A stretch of DNA of 64,000 bases from Imperialibacter sp040222815 (GTDB lineage: Bacteria; Bacteroidota; Bacteroidia; Cytophagales; Cyclobacteriaceae): the NCBI RefSeq assembly GCF_040222815.1, contig NZ_JAVKCH010000022.1:682001-746000 (forward strand). Reading direction: 5' to 3'. The notes under the pieces are model-generated. The model ran no database searches, was not told the origin of the DNA, and saw nothing but the letters and a program-made list of their open reading frames with translations. Position numbers and translations under genes: made by a program. The first letter of the stretch is position 1; the number at the start of each line of letters is the position of its first letter. Below, piece after piece: positions 17,318 through 25,478 of the stretch.

Positions 17318-18217
17318 CTACTGCGTGCGGTAGAGTCGGGGAGTAACGTTCTCCGCTTTCTTAAAGAACGAGATAAAATGCGACGGCTCTTCAAAGCCAA
17401 GGCAATAACCAATTTCTGATATTTGCCAGTTGGTGTGCCTGAGCAAAATTCTGGCCTCCTGCATAATGCGGCTGGAGATCAGCTGCGAAGTGGTCTGCCC
17501 CATGGTCGCTTTCAGTGCCCGGTTCAGGTGATTGATGTGCACCGAGAGGTTGTTGGCAAAGTCGTTTGGGGTTCTTAGCTTCATTCGCTGGATGGGAGAC
17601 TCAATCGGAAACTGGCGTTCAAGCAATTCGGAGAAAAGGGAGGAGATCCTGTCGTTGGCAGTAGAATGTGAGTAGAGAGAGGCCTCAGCCGGCTTGAGTT
17701 TGATCGCTTTGTGGATCAGCTGGATCACCAGCGTTTTAATGAGATCGTACTTGTAGGCGTAATCAGAGTTGATTTCTTCTATCATTTGAAGGTAAAACCT
17801 GTTGATCTCTTCAATGTCGCCCGGGTCTACTTCGTAAATGGGTGTGCTGCCGGGTTGGAAAATGGGGTAGTCTCGGATAGCTCCGAAGTTGGTGAAAAAC
17901 TCCTCTGTAAATACACAAAAGTACCCAGTCTGATTGTCGCTCAGACGTTCCCAGTTGTAGGGGATCATAGGATTGGCAAATGCCAGTGCTGCGTTTTTTA
18001 CCTCAACCGTTTTGTCAGCATAGAAGTACCTGATGCTGCCGATCAGGAAGCTGATTTTATAATACTCCCGCCGGCTATAAGGCACCGGCTTGGGATCGGG
18101 GCCAATGAAGTCCTGATAGTTGAACACATTGAACTGCCCGACACCGCCCTGAATGCTCTCAGGCTGGCGGCGGAGTTTCTTCCGGTAGAGTTCCTCGAGG
18201 GTCAGCGGTTTGTCCAT
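17318..18217 (-). CDS. AraC family transcriptional regulator
   Basis: This 299-aa protein has a cupin-like N-terminal half and a C-terminal AraC/XylS double helix-turn-helix (about 200-299: FANNLSVHINHLNRALKATMGQTT, then WQISEIGYCLGFEEPSHFISFFKK). The N-terminus typically binds an effector. It precedes the aldo/keto reductase on the same strand and is divergent from a Crp-type gene, so either could be a target. Confidence 0.9.
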   Translation of the reverse strand: MDKPLTLEELYRKKLRRQPESIQGGVGQFNVFNYQDFIGPDPKPVPYSRREYYKISFLIGSIRYFYADKTVEVKNAALAFANPMIPYNWERLSDNQTGYFCVFTEEFFTNFGAIRDYPIFQPGSTPIYEVDPGDIEEINRFYLQMIEEINSDYAYKYDLIKTLVIQLIHKAIKLKPAEASLYSHSTANDRISSLFSELLERQFPIESPIQRMKLRTPNDFANNLSVHINHLNRALKATMGQTTSQLISSRIMQEARILLRHTNWQISEIGYCLGFEEPSHFISFFKKAENVTPRLYRTQ

Positions 18218-18373
18218 GATGTAAAGTTATAGAATTCAAATAAGATTGTGCGAGTGCGATGGAATTTGAACATACCTTTCTTCGCCGAAAACCCCGAAAA
18301 GCCAAAACACAAACCAGAGGAGATTCCGTATATTCGGTTGCTATGTTATTTTGATAAAACCCGAGAGCGATAA

Positions 18374-18949
18374 ATGAACCCATACATAAAACGGATCAAA
18401 GACTTATCCTACAAGCTCGATCTTGAGATCCACGCAGAGTTAGAGAAAGTGTTTGTTGATAAAAAGTTCTCAAAAGGTGCTCACCTGCTGCGACCCGGGC
18501 AGGTATGCACCGCTCACCTGCTGATCAAGGAGGGTATAGCGAGGAAGTTTTACCTGCACAACCATAAAGAGATCACGACTGAGATCTACTTTCACGACGA
18601 TGTGGCCGTGTCGCTCGACAGCTACATCATGCAGAAGCCCGGCGATGTGTATGTGGAGGCCTTAACAGCGCTGGAGGTAACTATTATTGACTACGGCCGC
18701 TTTGGCAAAGTGAAAAACACCTACCCCGAGGTAATGATGCTCGACAAAATGTTTATCGAGTACTACGCCGTTTGGTTTGAACAACGGCTCAGGGAGTTTC
18801 AAACCCTCGACGCCTCCCAGCGCTACCTCAAGCTGCTCGAAAGGGAACCTCACATCGTTCAATTCCTCCCCGTCACCATCATTGCCTCTTATCTGAACGT
18901 TTCGCTGGAAACGCTGTCCCGCATCAGGGCGAAGGTTTCGTCCGAGTGA
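18374..18949 (+). CDS. Crp/Fnr-family regulator (short)
   Basis: This 191-aa protein has a cyclic-nucleotide-binding-like beta roll (LLRPGQVCTAHLLIKEGIARKFY) and a C-terminal helix-turn-helix (LPVTIIASYLNVSLETLSRIRAKV). The phosphate-binding cassette typical of cAMP sensors is not evident, so the ligand is unknown. A perfect 18-bp palindrome containing TTGACTTAAGTCAA follows its stop, before the alcohol dehydrogenase gene, and is a good operator candidate for a Crp/Fnr dimer. Confidence 0.9.
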   Translation: MNPYIKRIKDLSYKLDLEIHAELEKVFVDKKFSKGAHLLRPGQVCTAHLLIKEGIARKFYLHNHKEITTEIYFHDDVAVSLDSYIMQKPGDVYVEALTALEVTIIDYGRFGKVKNTYPEVMMLDKMFIEYYAVWFEQRLREFQTLDASQRYLKLLEREPHIVQFLPVTIIASYLNVSLETLSRIRAKVSSE

Positions 18950-18951
18950 TT

Positions 18952-18969
18952 ATTTGACTTAAGTCAAAT
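18952..18969. promoter_or_regulatory. Palindromic Crp/Fnr-type operator candidate
   Basis: ATTTGACTTAAGTCAAAT is a perfect 18-bp palindrome whose core TTGAC-N4-GTCAA fits the Crp/Fnr half-site layout (compare TTGAT-N4-ATCAA for FNR). It lies two bases after the crp-like stop and 73 bp before the dehydrogenase ATG. It is the natural binding site for the neighbouring regulator. Confidence 0.6.
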
Positions 18970-19042
18970 TCCTGCCTTGTCGAATCCCGTTATTTTGAGA
19001 AAGCCACGGAGCATGTGGCTTTAAAAACCAAATAATGCGGAG

Positions 19043-20041
19043 ATGAAAGCAGTAGTATTCAAAAAGTACGGAAAACCTGACGTGCTGCAAATGGCTGAGG
19101 TGGAAAAGCCCGTGCCTAAAAGCGATGAGGTACTCGTTAAAATATACGCTACCTCGGTAACAGCTGAAGACCCTAAGATGAGAGCCTTCGATCATCCACC
19201 TCTGTTGAAGCTGCCGGTGGGCCTGATGTTTGGGTTCAGAAAACCAAAGAATCCAGTGCTGGGTATCGAATTTTCCGGGGTGGTGGAGGCCATCGGCAGC
19301 AAGGTGAAAAACTACCAGATAAACGACCAGGTGTTTGGCTACACAGGCCTCAGCTTTGGTGCCTATGCCGAATACAAATGCCTGCCTGAAAGTGCTTTGA
19401 TGCATTTGAAGCCTCAAAACCTATCATTCGCTGAGGCGGCTACCATGGTGAACGGTCCACTGTCGGCGCTGGTGTATTTGAAGAAAAAGGGCAAAATAGA
19501 AAAAGGCCACCGGGTGCTCATTTACGGTGCGTCGGGCTCGGTGGGCACTGCCGCCGTTCAGCTGGCGAAGTACTTCGGCGCCCATGTAACGGGGGTGTGC
19601 AGCACCAAAAACCTTGCACTGGTGAAGTCGATTGAGGCAGACGAAGTGATTGACTACACTGAAGATGACTACACTGACACCGACAAGCGGTATGACATAG
19701 TGTTTGACGCCGTGGGCAAAACTTCCATGAAGGAATGCATGAACTTGCTGACCCCAAAGGGCAAATACCTGTTGACCGAGTTTGGCCTGCGGCACATGCT
19801 GGCGGCCATGTACAGCTCCGTTTTTAAGCGCAAAAAGGTAGTGATAGCGTCGTCAAACTTTTATTGGAAAAGGGAGGACCTGGTCTTTCTGAAAGGGCTG
19901 GCTGAGCAAGGGCATTACAGGCCGGTGGTCGACAGGAGCTTTCCGTTGGCTGACATCGCTGAGGCGCATACCTATGTGGCCTCGGGGCGCAAGGTGGGCA
20001 ACGTGGCGGTGGTGGTTTGTGGTGGTGACACGGGAGGTTAA
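19043..20041 (+). CDS. Medium-chain dehydrogenase/quinone-reductase-like protein
   Basis: This 332-aa MDR-superfamily protein has an N-terminal GroES-like domain (KPDVLQMAEVEKPVPKSDEVLVK) and a Rossmann domain with YGASGSVGTAAVQLAKYFGA near residue 160. No zinc ligands are evident (no GHE motif), which points to the zinc-independent quinone oxidoreductase/enoyl reductase branch using NADPH. It lies just downstream of a Crp-type regulator gene and its putative operator. Confidence 0.9.
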   Translation: MKAVVFKKYGKPDVLQMAEVEKPVPKSDEVLVKIYATSVTAEDPKMRAFDHPPLLKLPVGLMFGFRKPKNPVLGIEFSGVVEAIGSKVKNYQINDQVFGYTGLSFGAYAEYKCLPESALMHLKPQNLSFAEAATMVNGPLSALVYLKKKGKIEKGHRVLIYGASGSVGTAAVQLAKYFGAHVTGVCSTKNLALVKSIEADEVIDYTEDDYTDTDKRYDIVFDAVGKTSMKECMNLLTPKGKYLLTEFGLRHMLAAMYSSVFKRKKVVIASSNFYWKREDLVFLKGLAEQGHYRPVVDRSFPLADIAEAHTYVASGRKVGNVAVVVCGGDTGG

Positions 20042-20141
20042 GCAGAAAAGGCTGTAAAAGGTGCTGCCATCACTCACCAGCACCCCAAAACCCGGAGGAG
20101 ATTTGGGCGGGGTGTGGAGATGCAACTCCAAAATTTCGGAC

Positions 20142-20161
20142 GGGTTGTGAATACACAACCC
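20142..20161. repeat. GTG-core palindrome, copy 1
   Basis: GGGTTGTG-aata-CACAACCC is a perfect 8-bp stem with a 4-base loop. It belongs to a dispersed family whose inner core is GTG-N4-CAC, with arms that vary between copies but remain complementary. Here the loop is AATA instead of AAGA. Confidence 0.6.
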
Positions 20162-20289
20162 TAAACTGAATACACAACTTCCACGTCGGCTCGCTCTCCC
20201 GATAGCTGCCTTAGGAACCGCAATCGACCACGCCTACACTTCGTTGCGGCAGGCAAGTATGACGCTGATCTCGAGAGGACACATGTACT

Positions 20290-20415
20290 TTAAGGCTTCT
20301 CCAAAAAAACAATCGGCCAAAAGATGATTTCTACTCTTCGATTAAGCAGTTTTCCTTCCCATTTTTTGTTGTCGAAGCAGGGGTTTTCCTGCCCGAAGAC
20401 CTTGATGGAGATGTT
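20290..20415 (-). pseudogene. Truncated 3' end of an OmpA-like gene
   Basis: Read on the minus strand from 20415, this encodes NISIKVFGQENPCFDNKKW, then EGKLLNRRVEIIFWPIVF. This is nearly identical to the C-terminus of the intact OmpA-like gene at 30077-30505 (NISIKAFGQENPYFDNKKW, then EGKLLNRRVDIIFWPIVF). The remaining 5' two-thirds are absent and the frame runs on four codons to a different stop. This is a partial duplication or recombination remnant. Confidence 0.85.
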
Positions 20416-20582
20416 CCACCAAGCCTTGCTGCGTGAACACCTCGCTCGGTATTGCCTTCAGGCCAGCTCGTTGCGCCGACTCAGTGGTGAAGTGTTTATC
20501 ATATTGGAAGCATGACGTTTGTCATTCTATATCAAGCCTGATAGAGGTACTTTTCTGAAACATTAATTCAGAAAAGAGCATC

Positions 20583-20996
20583 ATGAATGGCAAAAACAAC
20601 ATCGCAATAGGTTTTTTGACAATGGGCTTCTTCATGGCCTATGGTTTTCTGTTGATTTATCTCCGGGACTTTGCTCCGGGGAAAGAGGAGTGGGTCAACT
20701 CTTACAGTATTGGCAAACATTTTGAAACCCGCCTGGCACACGTGCATGGCAACCTGTTCGCATTTCTAAATATCCTTATTGGCTACTTACTGCTGCGCTT
20801 TGGCGACAACCTGAAAAATGTGAAAGCCGTTTCCTGGCTGGCTTTAACAGGCTTGCTGATGCCTATTGGCATTCTGTCCGAAGTGTATTTTGGCTTGCCA
20901 CCTGCTTTAGTATTGGTAGGGGCCATCGCCATGACGGCGTCGGTAGTTTGGCTTGGTTTGGCTTTTCTCAACATGAAATCGCTAGCGCCATCATGA
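20583..20996 (+). CDS. Hypothetical four-helix membrane protein
   Basis: This 137-aa protein has four hydrophobic segments (about 7-26, 58-75, 84-102 and 108-130) joined by short loops, with a conserved-looking HVHGNLFAFLNILIGY in helix 2. It is first of three genes joined by ATGA overlaps, so the products are probably made in fixed ratio. I do not recognise the family; the His pair before helix 2 could bind metal or haem, but that is speculation. Confidence 0.75.
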   Translation: MNGKNNIAIGFLTMGFFMAYGFLLIYLRDFAPGKEEWVNSYSIGKHFETRLAHVHGNLFAFLNILIGYLLLRFGDNLKNVKAVSWLALTGLLMPIGILSEVYFGLPPALVLVGAIAMTASVVWLGLAFLNMKSLAPS

Positions 20997-21379
20997 AAAA
21001 GGTCATCCTTTACCTGGTAAGTACTGTATTGGCAGCCTTTGGGCTATTGACGCTCTTTTTAAGTACGTCAGTCATCTTCGATTTATTTGGCATCAGAGCA
21101 AAAGAAGGGAACTATGTGTTGTTCGTTGTCTGGTCAAATTTCATCAGCAGCTTCCTTTATCTTATCGCCGTTTATGGCCTGCTAGCCTCAAAAAACTGGA
21201 CGTATAAAACCCTGGGGCTTTCGGCGGCCCTATTGACTGCCACATTTGTTGGCTTCCTGTTTTATATCCAATCGGGCGGTATTCACGAAGCCAAAACTGT
21301 TGGTGCAATGGTATTCAGAATTGCCCTGACGTTAACATTTGCGCTGTTTGCTTATTTCACCATTAACAAAAGAAAATGA
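20993..21379 (+). CDS. Hypothetical four-helix membrane protein, second of three coupled genes
   Basis: This 128-aa protein starts at the ATG that overlaps the previous stop (ATGA). A frame 45 bases longer exists inside the upstream gene but is not needed. It has four predicted membrane helices (about 4-26, 38-60, 68-88 and 98-120). No known motif was seen. It ends with a second ATGA overlap into the cupin gene. Confidence 0.75.
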   Translation: MKKVILYLVSTVLAAFGLLTLFLSTSVIFDLFGIRAKEGNYVLFVVWSNFISSFLYLIAVYGLLASKNWTYKTLGLSAALLTATFVGFLFYIQSGGIHEAKTVGAMVFRIALTLTFALFAYFTINKRK

Positions 21380-21663
21380 ACATTAAAGATCTGCATCAGG
21401 ACACAAAAGCGGTTTCCACAGCTGCGTTATTTAAATCGCCGGAAGGTAGTGCCGTCTCCATGCAAATATTAGCAGGAGAGCAATTAAAGGAACATGTTTC
21501 AAAAGTGCCGGCATTGTTGCTTTGCCTGACTGGCGAGGTGGTTTTTGAAAATGAGGAGGGGGTTAAACTTCCGTTGACGGCTGGCGATTATGTCAACATT
21601 GAACCACGAATCAAGCATTGGATAAATGCAAAGCACAAAAGCAGCTTGCTACTGATCAAGTGA
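21376..21663 (+). CDS. Small cupin-domain protein
   Basis: This 95-aa single cupin barrel has an ALLLCLTGEVVFENEEG core followed by LTAGDYVNIEPRIKHWINA. Only the second-motif histidine (IKHWINA) is obvious; the usual His-x-His of motif 1 is missing, so a sensory or binding role is more likely than a dioxygenase. It is the last gene of the coupled trio and probably cytoplasmic. Confidence 0.82.
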   Translation: MNIKDLHQDTKAVSTAALFKSPEGSAVSMQILAGEQLKEHVSKVPALLLCLTGEVVFENEEGVKLPLTAGDYVNIEPRIKHWINAKHKSSLLLIK

Positions 21664-21766
21664 TGTCAACCGGGTGCTGCATCCGCTCGTTATGGTTGGC
21701 CATTTTCGCTATGCGAGAAAGCCAAGCGGGAATCTAGCGGCGCTTGTGTTCACTGGGTTTTGAGGC

Positions 21767-21786
21767 GGGTTGTGAAGACACAACCC
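21767..21786. repeat. GTG-core palindrome, copy 2
   Basis: GGGTTGTG-aaga-CACAACCC is a perfect 8-bp stem with an AAGA loop, the consensus form of the family. A decayed version (GGTG-aaga-CACT) follows within 20 bp. Confidence 0.65.
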
Positions 21787-21888
21787 CCAAACGGTGAAGA
21801 CACTACCCCTGACACATAATACGCACCGGCTAATTTGGCAGCTGCATGGATTTCACAAGCCGAATAGTTTGATTAATATTCCTCCCCC

Positions 21889-21911
21889 TTGGTTCGTGTC
21901 CCACGAACCAA
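21889..21911. repeat. GTG-core palindrome, variant copy 3
   Basis: TTGGTTCGTG-tcc-CACGAACCAA is a perfect 10-bp stem with a 3-base loop. It is followed by ACACGAGCCACGGCGGG, the trailer shared with copies near 23037 and 26530. The GTG/CAC core is kept while loop and arms differ. Confidence 0.6.
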
Positions 21912-22145
21912 CCACAAGACACGAGCCACGGCGGGTGAGTCCTCTGCGGGGAGACGGGCGTGGAACCCGTAGAAAAAGTACTTTTTTCCCAACTAACCAG
22001 AGGGTATATTGAGGAGGTTAATGTGAGGAACGCTGTTTAGGCAGCTATAGGTAATGGAGGGTACGGAATTGAAGGAAAAATGCCCACTGATACTTACTTT
22101 TTAATTTTTGGCATACTATCATTTATTACTACGCAGATCGTTACG

Positions 22146-22931
22146 ATGAAAAAACATCACTTTTACAAGTTAATTCTTCTTGGTTGCCCGCTACTATACA
22201 TGAGTTGTGGTGGCGAAGACCCTTCAGACAAGGACGCTGAGAACACGCCGGCAACAATAGAAATTTTATACCCCAGGGCCGATGAGCTCAATTACATAAC
22301 GTCAATTAGCCAAAGTGATTATATGGTCTTCCTGCTAAGTGACCCGGAAGAAAATGGAAAGCACCTCAAGGTTACGGGAAATGGCTCTGTAATATTCGAG
22401 CTTAATGACAACCCTATCTATTACGATGCGGTGCCTGATACTCTTTTTGGATTATCGTCCATCATTAGCCCCGACAATGATGGCCTGATCAAATTACAAA
22501 TTGAGGTGGAAGACTTGGGCGATGTTAATACTCTGGCTAATACGGAGATCAGTTTTTCTTTAGCACCAGACGTTGTGACCATTTCAAATCCCAAAATAAC
22601 CTACACCGATGTTGTTGAGGTAGAATTCGATGTTGCCACTAGTTCAGGAGAGTTGGGCTCAATTGTCTCCTTCAATTTCACCACGGCGGATGAGGATTTT
22701 GGCAATATCTCTAATTTCGGATGGGAGACTTACTACTGCTGCATGAACGAATTCAATTGCAACAATTGCTCCTCAAGCCAGCCAGTTTTAACATCGCATT
22801 TCAAGACAAACGTTGTAGGGGACGGTGTTGACAGTGGAAAAACGCTATACGTGCATGCCTACGTTATCGACTATGCCAATTCCCAAAACTCAACAACTAA
22901 TTACCGATACGAAATTGGAGTGCTGCCGTAG
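22146..22931 (+). CDS. Hypothetical lipoprotein with a Cys-rich cluster
   Basis: This 261-aa protein starts at 22146 (MKKHHFYKLILLGCPLLYMSC), giving a lipobox and lipidation at the Cys of YMSC; the frame to 22080 would bury the signal peptide. The mature protein is beta-rich and acidic. Near residue 198 a cluster of cysteines appears (YYCCMNEFNCNNCSSS), probably disulphide-bonded or metal-binding. No family was recognised. Confidence 0.7.
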   Translation: MKKHHFYKLILLGCPLLYMSCGGEDPSDKDAENTPATIEILYPRADELNYITSISQSDYMVFLLSDPEENGKHLKVTGNGSVIFELNDNPIYYDAVPDTLFGLSSIISPDNDGLIKLQIEVEDLGDVNTLANTEISFSLAPDVVTISNPKITYTDVVEVEFDVATSSGELGSIVSFNFTTADEDFGNISNFGWETYYCCMNEFNCNNCSSSQPVLTSHFKTNVVGDGVDSGKTLYVHAYVIDYANSQNSTTNYRYEIGVLP

Positions 22932-23019
22932 TAAATGGAACCGCCGTTAATAGTCTTTCCCCTTGGTATGTGTCCCACGAACCAACCACTAGCTCTTTGG
23001 TAATGACCAACGAGAGGTA

Positions 23020-23037
23020 GCTCGTGAAGACACGAGC
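23020..23037. repeat. GTG-core palindrome, copy 4
   Basis: GCTCGTG-aaga-CACGAGC is a perfect 7-bp stem followed by CACGGCGGTGG. A degenerate copy with a TTGGT...ACCAA stem precedes it at about 22967-22986. The long start of the downstream Crp frame would run through this repeat, one reason to reject that start. Confidence 0.6.
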
Positions 23038-23076
23038 CACGGCGGTGGACACGGTCTGCGGCGGTAGCCGACCTTT

Positions 23077-23092
23077 TTTACCATATGATAAA
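23077..23092. promoter_or_regulatory. Candidate Crp operator upstream of its own gene
   Basis: TTTACC-atat-GATAAA differs by one base from the perfect TTTACC-N4-GGTAAA found at 23700-23715 and lies 33 bp before the crp-like ATG. Two sites flanking the same regulator gene suggest autoregulation and control of the next gene. Confidence 0.6.
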
Positions 23093-23125
23093 TGCTTCCA
23101 AAGTGAGTTTGTGCAACTTGCGACA

Positions 23126-23692
23126 ATGAAAGAGTTGATAGCGTATATTTTGCAGTTTGGCACGCTGAACAAGCAACAAATAGACTTTGTTGAGAAAAAA
23201 GCCGCAGCCATAGCACTTGGCAAGGACGAGTACTTTTCGGAAGCAGGAAAAATCCCTAAGCAAGTTGGCTTTGTGGTGGAAGGGGTGATTCGTGGCTGCT
23301 ATTACAACAACAAGGGAGAGGAAATCACACGCTGCTTTATCAGCGAAAATAGTTTGGCGGTTGATTATGTTAATTTTGAGGCTAATACAGCCTCTTCTGA
23401 GTATTTGCAGGCCAGCACCGACTGCCGGCTCGTGGTGTTTTCAAAACAAAATTGGGAGGAGCTTTCTCAAACCATTGTGGGCTGGGAGAGCATTCAAAGC
23501 AAGATGGTGCAGAAGTGCCTGTACCAAAAATCCAGAAAAAGCCCGGTTATTTCGCAAGACGCCACCACACGGTACCTGGAGTTTATGGAAAATTACCCAT
23601 CGCTGATCAACCGCATTCCATTGGTTCATATTGCGTCTTACCTGGGTGTTACACAGCAATCGCTAAGCAGAATAAGAAAAAGTATTCGCTGA
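23126..23692 (+). CDS. Crp/Fnr-family regulator
   Basis: This 188-aa regulator has a cNMP-like beta roll (YFSEAGKIPKQVGFVVEGVIRGC) and a C-terminal HTH (IPLVHIASYLGVTQQSLSRIRKSI). The start at 23126 (MKELIAYILQFG) matches this family; the longer frame from 23024 crosses a repeat. Matching palindromes lie 33 bp before it and between it and the SDR gene, so it probably regulates itself and that gene. The ligand is unknown. Confidence 0.92.
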   Translation: MKELIAYILQFGTLNKQQIDFVEKKAAAIALGKDEYFSEAGKIPKQVGFVVEGVIRGCYYNNKGEEITRCFISENSLAVDYVNFEANTASSEYLQASTDCRLVVFSKQNWEELSQTIVGWESIQSKMVQKCLYQKSRKSPVISQDATTRYLEFMENYPSLINRIPLVHIASYLGVTQQSLSRIRKSIR

Positions 23693-23699
23693 GTCGCTT

Positions 23700-23715
23700 T
23701 TTACCAAATGGTAAA
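23700..23715. promoter_or_regulatory. Candidate Crp operator upstream of the SDR gene
   Basis: TTTACC-aaat-GGTAAA is a perfect 6-bp inverted repeat with a 4-bp spacer. It is positioned eight bases after the crp-like stop and 55 bp before the SDR ATG. Confidence 0.62.
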
Positions 23716-23770
23716 CGGCTTCATTTTTATACGATGCTCTTTTGCTTCGTCAATTTAAAACATCATAAAA

Positions 23771-24508
23771 ATGAAGTCAGCACTAATTACAGGAGCCAAC
23801 AAGGGCATAGGCTTTGAAACAGCGAAGCAATTATCACAAAATGGTTTTCACGTTTTTCTCGGGAGCCGTGATTTGAAAAACGGACTTGATGCGGTTGAAA
23901 AACTAAAAGCCGAAGGGCTCACCAATGTAGAAACCGTGCAGCTGGATGTAACAGACGAAAGCTCTGTGAAAGCTGCCAGAGAAGAGATTGGCAAGAAATC
24001 GGCCGCACTGGACGTGCTTGTCAATAACGCAGGTATTAACGGGGGCATGCCGTATACGGCACTTGAGGCAAGCGCAGACCAAATGATTGCGGCATTTGAT
24101 ACCAATGTGTTTGGTGTGGCAAGGGTTACGCAGGCTTTCATCGACCTGATGCGCAAGTCGGCTGCACCACGAATTGTAAATGTGAGTACCAGTGTGGGGT
24201 CCCTTTCGTTGCAGAGCAATCCGGCCTGGCCTGCGTATGACTATGCAAAATATGCGGTGTATGGTGCATCAAAGGCAGCCATGAATATGTATACTGTTCA
24301 TTTGGCTTACGAATTGCGTGACACGGCTTTTAAAGTAAATGCGGTTTGTCCGGGCTACACAAAAACGGACTTCACTAACCATGTGGGCGGCGAAGTGGAA
24401 GTGGCTGGGAAGCGCATTGTTAAATACGCACTACTCGACCAAAACGGCCCCACAGGCAAATTCTTCAGCGAAGAAACCAATCCTGAAACGGGGGAGATTC
24501 CGTGGTAG
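23771..24508 (+). CDS. Short-chain dehydrogenase/reductase
   Basis: This 245-aa classical SDR has the cofactor motif TGANKGIG (7-14), the structural NNAG motif (LVNNAGI), catalytic Ser in VNVSTSVGS, and YGASK carrying Tyr and Lys. The lack of a basic residue after the first strand leaves NAD versus NADP open. It should oxidise or reduce a small alcohol or carbonyl. It is probably controlled by the adjacent Crp-type regulator through the palindrome at 23700. Confidence 0.93.
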   Translation: MKSALITGANKGIGFETAKQLSQNGFHVFLGSRDLKNGLDAVEKLKAEGLTNVETVQLDVTDESSVKAAREEIGKKSAALDVLVNNAGINGGMPYTALEASADQMIAAFDTNVFGVARVTQAFIDLMRKSAAPRIVNVSTSVGSLSLQSNPAWPAYDYAKYAVYGASKAAMNMYTVHLAYELRDTAFKVNAVCPGYTKTDFTNHVGGEVEVAGKRIVKYALLDQNGPTGKFFSEETNPETGEIPW

Positions 24509-24628
24509 TGGTGGCCGGCTGCAACTACTGTTGTAATATCGGAGCTAATGTTTTATATTTTTGGGTCGGCGAGGCATCACTCTACAGGAAGCCAAGCCAT
24601 TTTAATGGGGACGACAAGGTGCAGCAGC

Positions 24629-24735
24629 TAACGGCGTGCATAATCAATGGCTCTCGCTAGTCCGGGCAACCAACCTCGCAACCAGCACTGAATACTGGTG
24701 GGGGCTCTGCCCGAAAGCCGCACCCCGCACCGTTA
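24629..24735. repeat. Imperfect inverted-repeat element (attC-like layout)
   Basis: TAACGGcGTGC (24629-24639) pairs with GCACCGTTA (24727-24735), and an inner box GGCTCTCG (24649-24656) pairs approximately with CGAAAGCC (24712-24719). Two nested boxes ending in TAAC and GTTA recall the outer/inner boxes of integron attC sites, but no integrase is present and no match to a known site is claimed. Confidence 0.4.
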
Positions 24736-24766
24736 ACCAGATTAACTTTTACTTGAATCATAACCT

Positions 24767-25132
24767 ATGACTACTACACCCGAGCACGATGCGAAATTTG
24801 TAAAGATGACTTTCTCATCGGTATATCCGCACTATGTGACAAAAGTCGAAAGCAAGGGGAGGACTAAAGAAGAATTGCATGAGGTGATACAGTGGCTGAC
24901 TGGCTTTGATGACAAGACGCTGCAAGGGCTGATTGATGAAAAAGTAACTTTTGAGACGTTCTTTAAAAGGGCAAAGTTGCACCCCAATGCGCACCTGATT
25001 ACAGGAATGATTTGCGGCTATCGGATAGAAGACATCGAAACTCCTCTGACAAAACAAGCGAGATACCTGGACAAGCTGGTCGACGAACTGGCAAAAGGCA
25101 GGAAGATGGAGAAGATTTTGCGGCAAGCGTAA
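24767..25132 (+). CDS. DUF2200 family protein
   Basis: This 121-aa cytoplasmic protein matches the DUF2200 pattern: KMTFSSVYPHYVTKVESKGRTKEE, then VIQWLTGFD and ITGMICGYRIEDIETPL. The function of the family is unknown. It is a single gene with inverted-repeat DNA on its left and a possible -7 box TATTTTTG at 24556-24563 far upstream. Confidence 0.88.
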   Translation: MTTTPEHDAKFVKMTFSSVYPHYVTKVESKGRTKEELHEVIQWLTGFDDKTLQGLIDEKVTFETFFKRAKLHPNAHLITGMICGYRIEDIETPLTKQARYLDKLVDELAKGRKMEKILRQA

Positions 25133-25478
25133 AACAAAGCCCCCCGGCCCGGGCAGCTAAGATCGAATAGCCAGTGAAGGAAGGGCGGTGTCGGCTTGAG
25201 CCCGGACGGAGTCTCGTATGATTAGCCAAATAGAAAGATACCTCTAAAAGGTGCTAGCTCCCGCTTCCATGAATGGTGGCTTCATTGATTTTCAATCTTT
25301 ACTCGCTTGGAATGTCTGCTACAAAGCATATATTTATTATTGGCAGCCTTCGCTGAAGCAACGGTTAACAAAGCGTGGCTAAGTGCTAGTGGAAGCGGAG
25401 TCGCCAAATTCTCCCACACTTATTTTACCTACGCTTTATAGGGCATTTTGTGAGACGAAACAAAGGCTAGAAAATTAT
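25133..25478. other. Intergenic region before the nuclease gene
   Basis: These 346 bp have no convincing gene. TAACAAAGCGTG at 25366-25377 resembles TAACGGCGTGC at 24629, so it may be the edge of the same kind of repeat. An open frame runs from 25383 into the next gene but has no family-like sequence before 25479. Confidence 0.45.

Larger units (their letters stand above)
20042..20582. other. Intergenic region with palindrome and pseudogene fragment
   Basis: This 541-bp region without an intact gene holds a GTG-core palindrome (20142-20161), a truncated OmpA-like gene end on the minus strand (20290-20415), and a GC-rich stretch around 20180-20270 with no clear structure. A 63-codon plus-strand frame at 20324-20515 is the antisense of the pseudogene and is not a gene. 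Confidence 0.6.
21664..22145. other. Intergenic region rich in palindromes
   Basis: These 482 bp carry GTG-core palindromes at 21767-21786 and 21889-21911, a degenerate copy near 21795, and ACGGG-cgtggaa-CCCGT near 21954-21970. A 72-codon frame crosses these repeats and is not believed. The AT-rich right end probably holds the lipoprotein promoter. Confidence 0.55.

Noticed and set aside
20324..20515. A 63-codon plus-strand frame
   Set aside because: It is the antisense of the OmpA-like pseudogene fragment.
21794..22012. A 72-codon frame through repeats
   Set aside because: It crosses several palindromes and has low-complexity, non-family-like sequence.
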